DNA of 64,000 nt from VRUE01 sp963732225 (lineage in GTDB: Bacteria > Actinomycetota > Thermoleophilia > Solirubrobacterales > 70-9). Below, in pieces: positions 10,101-18,097 of this stretch. The DNA lies in assembly GCA_963732225.1 (NCBI GenBank), contig CAVSYR010000004.1, positions 91,654 to 155,653 on the forward strand, written 5' to 3'. The notes under the pieces are model-generated. The model ran no database searches. It was not told the DNA's origin and saw only the letters and a list, made by a program, of their open reading frames with translations. Positions within the stretch are counted from its first letter, which is position 1. The number at the start of each line of letters is the position of its first letter. The translations under genes were made by a program, and so were the position numbers.

Positions 10101-11188
10101 TAGCTTTCAAGCGCAAAGACGTCGCCGCCGGGATCGGAGTAGGGGGCGAGGGAGCGGCGGAGATCGCGGGGGGAGGCGGGGTAGAAGACGCGCAGCTCGG
10201 TGCCGCTGGAGTCGTACTCGGCGATTCCCCGGAAGCCACCGAAGAAGTCGACGACGAAGAGGTGGTCGGCAGAATCGGTGGCGATCGCCGCGAGGTTCGA
10301 AGAGGGGTTGAGGGTGTTGAGCAGGGTGCCGCTCGGGCCATACTTGCGGATGGCGCCGGTCGAGTCGTCGGTGGCGACGTAGGTGTCGCCGAGGGAGTCG
10401 ACGGCGATCCCGCTTGGCGAGCCACGGTTGCCGAGGCTCTCTTCGAACTGGCCAATCAGAGCGCCGGCGGGGGTGAACTTCTGGACCCGGTTTTCGGTGA
10501 TCTCGGACGTGTCGTAGCCGACGAGGTGGCTGTCGGCCACGTAGACGACACCGGCGGGACCGATCGCGAGTCGCGAGTGTTCGTCGAACTGCCCGGCGGC
10601 GAAGCCTCGGCTGCCCGCCCGGCAAACGTCGCTGGGCGGCCCGGTACCGGTGCAGACGTTCGGGTTGCCCGAGGTCCCGGTGTTGACTCCCTTGCCGAAG
10701 GCGAGCAGGAAGGCGCCGGCGGGGGTGAACTTCTGCACCCGGCTATTGGCTTCTTCGAGGATGTAGACATCGTGGAAGGAGGGGCTGGCGGGGTCGTTGT
10801 CGACGGCGACATCCTGGGGTTCCTTCAGCTGGCCGGCGCCGGCGCCCGGAAGGCCCTGGAAGCAGGTCGCGGTGCAGGTCTGCAGGGCGGCGGTGGTGCC
10901 GTCAGCGACGCCCCAGCCGAAGGCGCGCAGGAAGGTGCCGTCGGCGGCGAAGACGTCGACCCTGTTATTGGCGGTGTCGGCGACGTAGAGGCTGCCGTCG
11001 GAGCGATCGACGGCGATCGCGTGGGGTTCATGGGTCTGGCCAGCGCCGGCGCCGGGGGTGGTGGGAAAGAGGAGGTCGGCGTGGGCGCGCGGCGCAGTGG
11101 CGAGCAGGGCGAGCGCGGCGAGCGCGAGGAGGACCCAGCGGGAGCGGGCGTGACCGGCGCGCGTGGGTACGTCCATCCTCTGTGTCAC
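7157..11188 (-). CDS. Giant secreted NHL-repeat / beta-propeller protein
   Basis: 1343 aa, intact. The GTG start at 11188 has GAGGAG about 9 nt upstream. A signal peptide ('LLALAALALLATAPRAHA') is followed by NHL repeats at about residues 40-370 ('PHAIAVDRSDGSLYVADTAN', 'NRVQKFTPAGA'). FnIII-like modules follow at about 390-650 ('YRFQYVDAADFE', 'TTYHYRLLASDP'), then a WD40/PD40-like propeller at about 700-1270 with 'STDGSRVYWTEG'-type blades, and a basic tail ('CPKGKVRRKSRCVAKRHRR'). NHL and PD40 propellers generally mediate protein or glycan contacts. The protein is probably exported to the envelope, and its ligand is unknown. It is the first gene of a two-gene unit with the exported protein that starts at 7160. 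Confidence 0.85.
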   Translation of the reverse strand: MTQRMDVPTRAGHARSRWVLLALAALALLATAPRAHADLLFPTTPGAGAGQTHEPHAIAVDRSDGSLYVADTANNRVDVFAADGTFLRAFGWGVADGTTAALQTCTATCFQGLPGAGAGQLKEPQDVAVDNDPASPSFHDVYILEEANSRVQKFTPAGAFLLAFGKGVNTGTSGNPNVCTGTGPPSDVCRAGSRGFAAGQFDEHSRLAIGPAGVVYVADSHLVGYDTSEITENRVQKFTPAGALIGQFEESLGNRGSPSGIAVDSLGDTYVATDDSTGAIRKYGPSGTLLNTLNPSSNLAAIATDSADHLFVVDFFGGFRGIAEYDSSGTELRVFYPASPRDLRRSLAPYSDPGGDVFALESYESTDGSKLGSILHIPIPPPGPLVLGYPGITKATALGNTKATVNTQVNPEGKATVYRFQYVDAADFEHNGEGFSSPATRETTGAAAGSDFETHALSNLIGCPLPATELKEPGNECLAPETAYHYRAIAEDSEGHISTGPEGAPFTTKAPLEIDATFATAVNTDSATLHAEVNPLTIPATGYFQYVDDATYQADLQASGPGHGFDHAGDIPAPAEPIDFGSGEAPSAAAAQLSSLSPGTTYHYRLLASDPFVTKFSSEHTISTYSPPAEAFTACPNQALRTAASAALPDCRAYEMVSPVQKGGGDIISVLSDSTGLEQAAADGQSLTYSSYRAFADPESAPFTAQYLAHRAAAGWQSESISTPREGPTFYNVHYAVEDQYRRFSSDLCSALVLTETEPLLAPKALPGYPNIYRRDNCGPDAGSYEAITTAVPKKVDPEWFFPIPQDLTPDGTHAVFYANGALTPDAVPCTKVEQGQEGCTRQLYLSNGGKLRLLCILPDGTPSVSKCWEGVTQGTQSASQRADTVYHALSTDGSRVYWTEGPTEGANGSGSGILYVRVNAGQGQSKVLAGKCTEAARACTLAVSAAAHFRTAAPDGSTAIYTASEGAGTEALYEFDLARALAGEAGASTLIAPKALNLLGASEDTTRVYFLSTEALTGENAEHRSPVAGRPNLYLHQAGPGGGLAFIATTAPDDLINYQSPSHLSARVSPGGADLAFASRAQLTEYDNHDAASGQPDTELYLYDAGEAKLRCLSCNPNGARPMGQNFCSSKACSVTDWTAATIPGWLNGTHPTSVLSTDGRRLFFESADPLILRDTNGALDVYEWQRAAGAAQCHEKGADLYSPAAAGCLSLISSGRSPADSTFVDASTDGSDVFFKTQSSLLPQDDGLIDIYDARIDGGFPPEPSPPAACEGEACQGVPAPPNDPTPASASFEGAGNVLEGPRTSCPKGKVRRKSRCVAKRHRRAAHNRHRRANDKRRAAR

Positions 11189-11255
11189 TCGATCGCTCTC
11201 CTCGGTTCGATGCAGATGTGGAACGGCTAGTGGGATCGTCTGCTCGGCAGCCGGT

Positions 11256-11286
11256 TGAACCTGGGCGCCATTGCCGCCCAGGTTCA
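11256..11286 (-). terminator. Perfect 12-bp stem-loop after collagen-like gene
   Basis: TGAACCTGGGCG (11256-11267) pairs with CGCCCAGGTTCA (11275-11286) around a 7-nt loop. It starts about 20 nt past the stop of the collagen-like gene on the minus strand, upstream of the NHL gene. This supports separate transcription of the two. Confidence 0.7.
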
Positions 11287-11306
11287 GTCCGGTCCGGCGG
11301 TGAGGT

Positions 11307-12104
11307 CTAACCGGTCACCGCCCAGGTGCCCTTGAGAGTCGCTTCCGGGAGGGCGAGGATGTAGAGGACCGCGCCGGCGGTGGAGGCACCGGCGTCATTG
11401 GCGGCCGTTCCGGCCTTGAAAACACTGTTGACTTCGCCCCCTGCTCCCCCCCCGCTGATCGCGGCGGCATAGATGCAGAGGTGGCCGGATTTGGCTTTCG
11501 GATTCGTCGACTTGCCGGGACAGTCGGATCCCGCAGCGCCTTCGTAGTCGACCGGGTTGACGTGGACATTGGCCGCGGGAATGTCCGCCGCCAGCGCAAT
11601 CGGGAAGGAGATCGGCAGGTAGAATTCAAAAGCGGGTGCTTCCACGGCCGGTCCGAGCGCCCAGGCCCCGGTCTCGGTCGAACCCGAGGGAAGGGTGCCC
11701 CCGGCGGCCCAAGGCGAGCCGGCTTCGCCGTTGCAGACTTCGACGCCGGAGCCGGCGTCTTCGACCTTGACTTCGGCGCCGCCACGCTGTTCGCATTCGG
11801 GTTCGCCGGTTTCGATTTCTTCCACCGCGACCGATTTGCCGTCGGCGCCGTCGTCACCCTTTTGACCGGGCAGGCCCTGGGCTCCGTCCTTGCCGTTGGT
11901 ACCGTTCGTGCCGTTGGTGCCAGCGGCGCCGGGCGCACCGGGCTTGCCGGCAAAGCTCTTGGCGATCGCCTTGACTTCCTTCTTCTGGGTGCCGTTGAGC
12001 TTCGCACCGGCAGCAAAGGCAGTCCCTCCCAGCGCTGCAATCAGTGCGATCACCCCCAGGACGACACCTGCGGTACCAAAGCGCTCGTGGAATCGTTTGT
12101 ACAT
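11307..12104 (-). CDS. Secreted collagen-like (Gly-X-Y) protein
   Basis: 265 aa. The ATG at 12104 has GAGGAG about 10-12 nt upstream. The N-terminal membrane segment ('AGVVLGVIALIAALGGTAFA') is a signal or anchor. Residues about 53-88 form a Gly-X-Y run ('GKPGAPGAAGTNGTNGTNGK', then 'GLPGQKGDDGADGK'). The C-terminal 170 aa form a globular domain with paired cysteines ('PECEQRGG', 'VEVCNGEAG', 'SDCPGKS', 'HLCIYAA'). Bacterial collagen-like proteins of this layout trimerise at the surface; that is family knowledge, not shown here. The remnants at 12725-13475 encode similar Gly-X-Y tails, so this family has expanded and decayed locally. Confidence 0.8.
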   Translation of the reverse strand: MYKRFHERFGTAGVVLGVIALIAALGGTAFAAGAKLNGTQKKEVKAIAKSFAGKPGAPGAAGTNGTNGTNGKDGAQGLPGQKGDDGADGKSVAVEEIETGEPECEQRGGAEVKVEDAGSGVEVCNGEAGSPWAAGGTLPSGSTETGAWALGPAVEAPAFEFYLPISFPIALAADIPAANVHVNPVDYEGAAGSDCPGKSTNPKAKSGHLCIYAAAISGGGAGGEVNSVFKAGTAANDAGASTAGAVLYILALPEATLKGTWAVTG

Positions 12105-12141
12105 CAGTAGCTCACTCCTCGTGGGTTGAGTTGCGTTTTCC

Positions 12142-12160
12142 CCTCTCCCACGGGGAGAGG
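12142..12160. repeat. REP-like hairpin, copy 1
   Basis: CCTCTCCC (12142-12149) pairs with GGGAGAGG (12153-12160) over a 3-nt loop. About 75 bases further on comes the shared motif GAAGGTCTGA (near 12233). The same pairing of a CT-rich hairpin followed by GAAG(G/A)TCTGA recurs at 12656-12714, 12849-12897 and 13433-13473. Confidence 0.5.
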
Positions 12161-12724
12161 TGTTCCTGCGATACCAATCCGCTCGCCTTGCCCCGCTCGC
12201 AAGGAGAAGGGGTCGAGCGCCTGGGTGAGACGAAGGTCTGAACTACTGGGCAAATGGGGCCCTAGCGGGGACGAAAGCGGCGGGGCGGGGGGACACGGGG
12301 AGAGCGCCACCAGCACGGCAGCCGGTGGACCGAGATGATTCGGATCGGTGGGCGCCCGAGGTCCCGTTGCCATAGGCTCGGGGTCGGTCTCGATTCTGAT
12401 CTGATTGGCCGAGCGGTCGGCCGCGCTGCGGTGCCTCACTTGTGACTCCTGTCGATGGTGGACGGTGCTTGGCGCTCGTGGTCTCCGCCGTTGCGGAGAA
12501 GTGACGTCCGAGGCGCCCCTGCAACCCTTCTCCAACCCTGGTCGCGTCAGAAGTTCGGCGAGGCCGTGGCCAGTTGTGATCATGTGCTGGGTACCGGCTC
12601 TCTGCCGGCATCGTGGGTCTAGTCGATGGCTTTGGCTTTCCTCGTGTGTAGTTGTGCGTCTTCCCCCTCTCGCCCGGCGATGGCGTCACGTGGGGCGGTC
12701 GGCCGAAGATCTGAAGTCGGAAGC

Positions 12725-12899
12725 GGGGGGCGAGAATGGGGCGCTGGATTCTTAGGTGCGTTGGCTGCCGTTGTTGCCGTGGATGCCGGTGTTGCCTTTG
12801 GCACCATTGCCTCTCCAGGAGAGGGTGCTGCTTGTAGTTGCGTCTTCCCCTTCTCAGCGCGCGATGCGCTCGAGAAGGCCGTAGGTCGAAGGTCTGAGG
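12725..12899 (-). repeat. Decayed collagen-like gene tail, repeat unit 1
   Basis: The unit starts with GGGGGGCGAGAAT (plus strand) and ends with GAAGGTCTGAGG. On the minus strand it reads 'GNGAKGNTGIHGNNGSQRT' followed by a stop, a clear Gly-X-Y pattern. It contains a strong hairpin, CCTTCTC-AGCGC / GCGCT-GAGAAGG (12849-12878). Unit 2 at 13341 has the same order of parts with diverged sequence. Confidence 0.55.
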
Positions 12900-13340
12900 G
12901 CGACTGAGCGGCGCCCAGCGGGGGCAACCCCGACGTCAAGTTGACGGTCCTGCCCGCCGGCATGGACGCCGACGACGCGAAGCGCCTGGCGGCCTTGCCG
13001 TCGAGCGGGGCAAGTGGATGGGTGAGGTCCTCGCGAACTGGTCCGCAACGCTGAGGGTGCCCGCTATCCTCTCCCCCGCGCACCGCTGGCGGCGGCGGGC
13101 ACACTGCGCGCCACGGCGTCCTCGGTCGACCGTGTAGCGCTGCTACTACGGTCTCCCTGCGTCCTTGCGGCGCTTGGCCCGGCGCTCGCCAGCGGCACAC
13201 GCGGGCTCGGGTCGAGGGCACTAACTGCAACTGCAAGATTTGGATTAGGGTGCAGCGACGGGGTGTGGACGGTGGCCCCCGGGGCGGTGTCGGAGCTCGG
13301 GGCGCCAGCTGCCACTGCGGCGGTTAGGTAGACCGACCCG

Positions 13341-13475
13341 GGGGGGCGAGAATCGCTCGCCGAACCCTTAGACGTGTTGGCTGCCGGTGATGCCGTGAAT
13401 GTCGTGGTTGCCGTTGGGCCCAACTCCTGCCTTCTCGTCCTGAGAAGCGGTCGGCGTCGATTCGAAGGTCTGAGG
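13341..13475 (-). repeat. Decayed collagen-like gene tail, repeat unit 2
   Basis: It begins GGGGGGCGAGAAT and ends GAAGGTCTGAGG like unit 1. The minus strand reads 'GNHDIHGITGSQHV' then a stop. A further isolated GGGGGGCGAGAAT lies at 13675-13687. I interpret these as ends of paralogous collagen-like genes that have lost their bodies. Confidence 0.5.
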
Positions 13476-14252
13476 CCAGGGCCGCGGAGCGAGCGACAGA
13501 GAGCGCTGCAGCCCCTAGCCGCAGCAGGCCCTCGCGATGGGCTGAGGGGTCTTGGGCGACCTGCTCTTGGCCGGATTGCCCGATCTGGTCGAGGCGAAGC
13601 TGGCTGCCGCCGGCGCCTACCCGCAGCAGCAGCGCGGCGCTCGGGTCGAGGTCGGGATCAGCGGCGAACTCGGCGGGGGGCGAGAATCGTCAGCTGCGCC
13701 CTTGGACAGTTGTGATGAGAAGGCTTCAACACCAACACCCTCGAGGGCGCCGGCGAGTTCAGCTCCCCCCCACTCCGCCGCGCCAAAGACAGCGGCGGGC
13801 CCGGGAAGTCGAAGGGAGCCAACGGCGGGTGTCCGATCGGCACGCCAAGGCGAAGCGAAGCCGGTGCGGCTTTGGCCTGCTGCCCTTTCACTGCGATCGG
13901 TCCTCCCTGGTCCTGGCCGCTTCGCCGCTGTCCCGATTCGCACCAGTTGCGAATCCCCTGACCGCGGCGGGTTGGCCGTTTTCATCTCCTCAGTCCGGGG
14001 AGCCGATCCGCGTTGCCCTTCCGGGGCGCTGCGGTTGTCCTCCCTGGACCGGATTTAATGAGAACAGATACCTACCAGAATGTCAAGAGCAAGTTGCGAG
14101 GACGGCTGGGCGATGGCGGGAATATTCGGCTTACAGACGGGGTTTGCGGATTGAATGGATCTTGGTCAAGAAAGGTCTGGCACGTACCGCAGAGGGCCTG
14201 ACCGCATACGAAGGGCAACGCACCCGGCTGCCGGGGCACCGGGTTTGACGAT

Positions 14253-14325
14253 GTCGGCGAGAGACGCAAGGGACGCACCGCAGTCACCCGCCAGGGCCGC
14301 TGCAGGCCGAGGCCGAGCGCAGCGC
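14253..14325. repeat. Direct repeat left of vapBC
   Basis: It begins GTCGGCGAGAGACGCAA and ends GGCCGAGCGCAGCG. The second copy at 15208-15282 is nearly identical apart from a few substitutions and a 2-base length difference. The two copies bracket the VapBC genes. A third, partial copy starts at 15387 with the same first 15 bases. Confidence 0.7.
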
Positions 14326-14500
14326 AGGCCCCGAGGCAGGCGACCCTTAGCTTGCGCTCTCCACTTTCCCCACCGCAATGGCGCTGCGCGCGAGGCGCCT
14401 CCGGCGGCGGGGGCGAGGATCGGCCGCCCGGGTAATTGGAGAGGGAGTGATCCGACTCCGACTCGACTCTCGCGCCACGAATGGCGCCGGCGCCCTTCGG

Positions 14501-14893
14501 TTAGATCGCAAAAACCTCGAGGCCCGGCACCCGTTCGAACTCGGCAGCGTTGGCGGTGGCGAGCGCCAATCCCGTCGCCAGCGCGGTGGCCGCGATCCAG
14601 AGGTCGTGGGCGCCGATCACCCTGCCTTCGACCTCGAGGGCGGCCCAGATGCGAGCGTGGGTGCGGGCGACGGCGGCGGTTATCGGCAGCGCCTCAATCG
14701 CGCCGAGCAGGTGCTCGACGAAGGCCTGGCGACGGATGCGGACCGACTCCGGCGCCGCGCGGTGGACACCGTGCAGGAGCTCGGAGACTGTGATCGCGCT
14801 GATCGCCCGCTGCTGCTCGCCGATCAGGCGCTCGAGCCCCGGCCCGCGGCGCTCGGCGTTGACCAGGACCGAGGTATCGATCAGGACGGCCAC
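14501..14893 (-). CDS. vapC: PIN-domain ribonuclease toxin, VapC family
   Basis: 130 aa. VapC toxins cleave RNA (often tRNA or rRNA) through an acidic Mg-binding centre and are held inactive by the cognate antitoxin. Visible motifs are 'VLIDTSVLVNAE' (first Asp, residue about 6), 'ITVSELLHG' (Glu), 'GAHDLWIAATAL' (Asp near 100) and the terminal 'LATANAAEFERVPGL'. The length matches the family. The GTG start at 14893 overlaps the last codons of the antitoxin gene, whose TGA lies at 14881-14883, giving the coupled order antitoxin-toxin. The RNA target cannot be predicted from this sequence. Confidence 0.88.
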   Translation of the reverse strand: MAVLIDTSVLVNAERRGPGLERLIGEQQRAISAITVSELLHGVHRAAPESVRIRRQAFVEHLLGAIEALPITAAVARTHARIWAALEVEGRVIGAHDLWIAATALATGLALATANAAEFERVPGLEVFAI

Positions 14894-15147
14894 GCGCCGT
14901 CCGGGGCCGGGATCCCGCGGCGAGCGCTTTCCAGCTCGCGCTCGAAGTCCTCGTCGACCGCCGGCGCGCTCGCCATCAACTCCCCCCAACGCGAAGCGCT
15001 GAGCAGGGCGCCGGGGCGAGCGGGCCGCAGCTCGGCGACCGCCACCCCGTTGCGGACCACCTCCACCTCCTCGCCGCGGCCGACCCTGTTGAGCACGGCG
15101 GAGAAGCTGCGCGAGACCTCGGTGGCGGAGAGGCGGACCATGCGCAA
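14881..15147 (-). CDS. vapB: Phd/YefM-type antitoxin
   Basis: 88 aa. The N-terminus ('VRLSATEVSRSFSAVLNRVG') is the DNA-binding part of Phd/YefM antitoxins, followed by 'RGEEVEVVRNGVAVAELRP'. The acidic C-terminus ('AVDEDFERELESARRG') is the expected toxin-neutralising segment. Phd-type antitoxins repress their own operon, so autoregulation is likely. A start at the second Met (15141) is equally possible. It overlaps the toxin gene by 13 bases. Confidence 0.85.
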   Translation of the reverse strand: MRMVRLSATEVSRSFSAVLNRVGRGEEVEVVRNGVAVAELRPARPGALLSASRWGELMASAPAVDEDFERELESARRGIPAPDGAWPS

Positions 15148-15965
15148 AGGATATCAGATAAATCTGATTTCGCCGAGGGTGAGCAGGGCACCCCCGTCCC
15201 TCGCAACGTCGGCGAGAGACGCAATGGGGCCGCGCCGCAGTCACCCGCCAGGGCGGCCGCAGGCCGAGGCCGAGCGCAGCGAGCGCCTTGACGGCGGCGC
15301 GGCCGAGAATGTCGGGCGGTCCGCAGTGGCGGGCGCAGCCCGGCCTGCGGACCTACCCGCAGCCATAGGCGACGGCGCTGCGCGGCGTCGGCGAGAGACG
15401 CTGCGGCCGGCCTGGCGGCGCCAGGGCGCTTCGGAGCCCTCCGAGCGCTCAGCTGAAGAGGGCAGCGCAGATCAGCCAGGCCGAGCGCGGCGCAGGCCGC
15501 GACGCAGCCGAGCCCGATCGCCGCGCCGATCAGGCTGAGGCGCCGGCGCTCGGAGCGGCTCATCGAGCTCTCGGCGACGCGGCAGCGCCGCGCGGTCGTA
15601 GGTCGGGCACCACAGATGCCCTGATGCTGTGCTCGGTCTCGCCCATCGGTACCCCTCCTCCCCACCGGCCTCCCAGTCGGTGGTCTTGGAAACCTGCTTG
15701 TTCCTTTGGAACCCCGGCGCGTCCCTAGATCGGGAAAGGCGTTCCCAGGGCTGGCGACTATCAGAACCGCAACGCTCCCTAAAGTCAAGGGCAGTCTGGG
15801 AAGCGCCGGCGATGCGGCCCGCTTGCCAAAGGCTCTAACATGCCCAGTGGGGCGCCTCTACCAAGGAGGCCACAGGGATGAATAAAGGAAACGGGACGGA
15901 TCGTAGGGATTCGGCTCTGCAATGGGGCTGAAAGCACAATGCGTACCGGGTTATGGTGGTCGCGC
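15148..15965. other. Intergenic region with repeats and a doubtful small ORF
   Basis: It contains direct-repeat copy 2 (15208-15282) and a partial copy from 15387. On the minus strand an ATG at 15563 opens a short hydrophobic peptide ('SLIGAAIGLGCVAACAALGL') that could be a small membrane protein. The frame runs on into the repeats without any domain, so I do not call it a gene. The right part (15640-15965) should hold the promoter of the TetR gene. Confidence 0.35.
15208..15282. repeat. Direct repeat right of vapBC
   Basis: Copy 2 of the repeat described at 14253-14325, beginning GTCGGCGAGAGACGCAA. Read on the minus strand, both copies could encode 'ARPRPAAALAGDCGA', but nothing suggests they are translated. 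Confidence 0.7.
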
Positions 15966-17302
15966 ATGGGCGGGCGAAGCGGCGGCGCGAAGAACGGCAA
16001 GGGTGTGCGCACACCCTGGGGAAACGCGGCCGAGTTGCGCTCGATGAAAATGTCGCCGGGGCGCGGCAACGCGCCCGAGGAGTCCGATCGCAGCCAGCGC
16101 GAGCGGCTCTTCGGGGCGATCGTCGCGCTCAGCGCCGAGCAGGGCTATGAGGCGACCAAGATCGCCGACCTGGTCGCGCTGGCGGGCGTTTCGCGGGCCG
16201 CCTTCTACGAGCACTTCCGCGACAAGCAGGAGTGCCTGCTGGCCGCCGTCGACGCCCTGGTCGAGCCGACGATCGCGCTGATCGAAGCGCGCCGAGGACG
16301 CGCCGAGCGGCGAGGCGCGGGTGCGCCAGGCGGTCGAAGCCTTCCTCGGCCTGGTCGCCCGCCAGCCGGCGGCCTCGAAAGTGGTCTTCGTCGAGGTCTA
16401 CGCGGCCGGGCGCGAGGGCGAGGCCGAGGTCGAGCGCATCCTCGACACCTTCGAGCGCTTCGGGGTCGCCCAGCTCAACGAGATCAAGGGCCGCAAGGGC
16501 ACGCCGCCGCAGATGGTGCGGGCGATGCTCGGCGGCTTTCAGAAGGTGATCCAGAAGCGCCTCTACTCGCGACGAAGCCGAGCAGCTGCCGCGCCTGGCC
16601 GAGGACATCGCCACCTGGGGGCTCTCCTACCCGGCGCCGCCCGGCCCGCTCGAGGCGCCCAAGCGGCGCGGGCGCAAGGCGAAGTCCTTCGCCGAGCGCC
16701 AGGCCGTCGCCCACCCGCCCGAGCGGGTGCTGCGGGCGCTGGCGGCGATCGTCGCCGAGAAGGGCTACGCGGCGACCACGGGTGGCCGAGGTGGTCGAGC
16801 GCGCCGGAACCTCGCAGCGGGTCTTCTACGGGCACTTCGAGAACAAGGAAGACGCCTTCCTCGCCGCCCTCGACTCGGGCTCAGCGCAGATGCTCGGCAC
16901 CGTCCTGCCCGCCTTCCGGCGCGCCAAGAGCTGGCAGGAGTCGGTGCGCGCCGCCTACGAGGCGATGTTCAGCTTCGGCATCGAAGAGCCCGAGTACACG
17001 ACGCTCGGCGCGGTCGAGATGTACACGGTCGGCCGCCGGGCGCTGGCGACCCGCGACAGCGTCATGGAAGGCCTCGAGGCGCTCCTGGTGCCCGGCTACG
17101 AGCTGAAACCCGACACGCCGCCGATCGCCGCCGAGGCGATCGGCGGCGCGATCTACGCGCTGATCCACGACCAGGTCAAGACGCAAGGGCCCGAGAGTCG
17201 ATGCCGGAGCTCGCGCCGATGGCGACCTACATGACCCTGGCGCCGTTCGTCGGCGCCGAGGAGGCCTACGAGCGGGCGATCGAGGAGAGCGACAAATGGT
17301 GA
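15966..17302 (+). CDS. Tandem double-domain TetR-family regulator (frameshifted)
   Basis: About 440 aa when the frame is repaired. The first TetR HTH lies at residues ~40-85 ('LFGAIVALSAEQGYEATKIA', 'LAGVSRAAFYEHFRDKQECL') with a ligand-domain-like stretch ('VVFVEVYAAGREGEAEVERI'). A second HTH follows ('VLRALAAIVAEKGYAATT', 'AGTSQRVFYGHFENKEDAFL') with its own C-terminal domain, ending 'EEAYERAIEESDKW'. Shifts occur near 16290, 16570, 16785 and 17195. Two TetR units in one chain imply an intramolecular pseudo-dimer; this architecture is familiar from Thermoleophilia. The ATG at 15966 keeps a conserved-looking 'TPWGNAAELR' lead. Its target may be itself, through the palindrome at its 3' end, or a neighbouring gene. 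Confidence 0.75.
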
Positions 17303-17323
17303 CACCAAATGGTGTCACCATTT
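17294..17323. promoter_or_regulatory. Long palindrome at TetR gene end: operator or terminator
   Basis: AAATGGTGACACC (17294-17306) and GGTGTCACCATTT (17311-17323) are perfect inverted repeats around a 4-nt spacer. A further partial copy, GTAACACC, follows at about 17329. The left arm overlaps the TGA of the regulator gene. Symmetric GTGACAC/GTGTCAC boxes resemble TetR operators, but a terminator role is equally possible. Confidence 0.5.
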
Positions 17324-17432
17324 AAATAGTAACACCTAGGGTGCGAGATTTTCTTCTTAGCAGGGAGGATTCTTACAGTGGGGTTTGGAGTTTCATACAG
17401 CGGCTGGGGGTCGCGAAGGCGCCTGAGCTGAG

Positions 17433-17466
17433 CGGCTCTGCCGGGGGCGGCGCCCCGGCAGAGCCG
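17433..17466. terminator. 14-bp GC-rich stem-loop between convergent genes
   Basis: CGGCTCTGCCGGGG (17433-17446) pairs perfectly with CCCCGGCAGAGCCG (17453-17466) around a 6-nt loop. It sits between the plus-strand TetR gene and the minus-strand gene ending at 17574, so it can serve both directions. Confidence 0.65.
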
Positions 17467-17573
17467 GCGCATTCCTGCCATAGCCACAAGCGCTCAAGCT
17501 TTTGAGCCGTCATGCGGATCTTGCGCTGATCGTCTCCGCACCAACAAAGATCACCGTAGATCTCGGCCATCGC

Positions 17574-18086
17574 TCAGCAGTGGAGCGGCCAGAGCGCCTT
17601 CCGGAGATCCGCGCCCTCAGTAAAGATCAGACCGGCAGGCGAGAACATGCGCCCCTGCGACTGGAAAGAGGCGATCCTCCACTTCCCGCCGACCTTGACG
17701 AAGGATGCCTTGCCGCTCTTCTTCGAACTTTTGCTCGACGCTCGAATGACGAGTGAGCCCGCATTGCCCTTGACCTTCACCTTCGTAACCAGTTCAGCAG
17801 AGTCTCGCCAACTTGACTGATTGCCAGGAGAGGCAGGGCAATACAGGATTTCGTTATAGGTCGGTAGCTGGTCGCAAGGGACTCCACCCACATTTTCTTC
17901 CACTTGCAGTCGGCAAGCCTTCGGGGCGTTGCCATTATTTGTGAAGAGAGCCCAGGACACTCCGACACGCTTAAGCGCGGCTACTCGGCCATTCGCCGGA
18001 GTGGCGGAAGTCGCCCCCGCCCCGGTAGCACCCGCCAGGGAGAGCAATAGCAGCGCTCCGAATGTCGAAAGTGTCCTGAGTCTCAT
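17574..18086 (-). CDS. Secreted protein, possible NTF2-like fold
   Basis: 170 aa. The ATG at 18086 has AGGAGG 7 nt upstream, and this site overlaps the stop of the preceding gene (TAG at 18098-18100), so the two form an operon. A signal peptide ('FGALLLLSLAGATGAGA') precedes a 140-aa mature part. The ending 'ASFVKVGGKWRIASFQSQGR' looks like the last strands of SnoaL/NTF2-like domains. Cysteines in 'KACRLQVEENVGGVPCDQL' and 'ILYCPAS' may pair. Function is not known; proximity suggests it works with the peptidase-like protein upstream. Base composition is less GC-rich than the surroundings. Confidence 0.65.
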   Translation of the reverse strand: MRLRTLSTFGALLLLSLAGATGAGATSATPANGRVAALKRVGVSWALFTNNGNAPKACRLQVEENVGGVPCDQLPTYNEILYCPASPGNQSSWRDSAELVTKVKVKGNAGSLVIRASSKSSKKSGKASFVKVGGKWRIASFQSQGRMFSPAGLIFTEGADLRKALWPLHC

Positions 18087-18097
18087 CGTTTAGCCTC

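Larger units (their letters stand above)
12161..14500. other. Repeat-rich region with decayed gene fragments
   Basis: No intact gene is supported in about 2.3 kb. The minus strand contains two Gly-X-Y gene tails (see repeats at 12725 and 13341). The plus strand has scattered coding-like pieces: near 12933 ('NPDVKLTVLPAGMDADDAK'), near 13555 ('GDLLLAGLPDLVEAKLAAAG') and near 13725 ('NTNTLEGAGEFSSPPLRRAK'). None has a ribosome site or continues in one frame. I cannot assign them to a family. They could be pseudogene debris or one badly miscalled plus-strand gene. Confidence 0.4.

Noticed and set aside
12142..13475. CRISPR array
   Set aside because: Repeats are few, irregularly spaced, of different lengths and linked to Gly-X-Y coding remnants; no cas genes nearby.
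14378..15538. 386-codon plus-strand open frame over vapBC
   Set aside because: Opposite strand of a well-supported toxin-antitoxin pair; no recognisable protein.
15563..15563. Hydrophobic small protein starting at 15563 on the minus strand
   Set aside because: The signal-like start is plausible, but the frame runs into repeats with no stop at a sensible place and no ribosome site.
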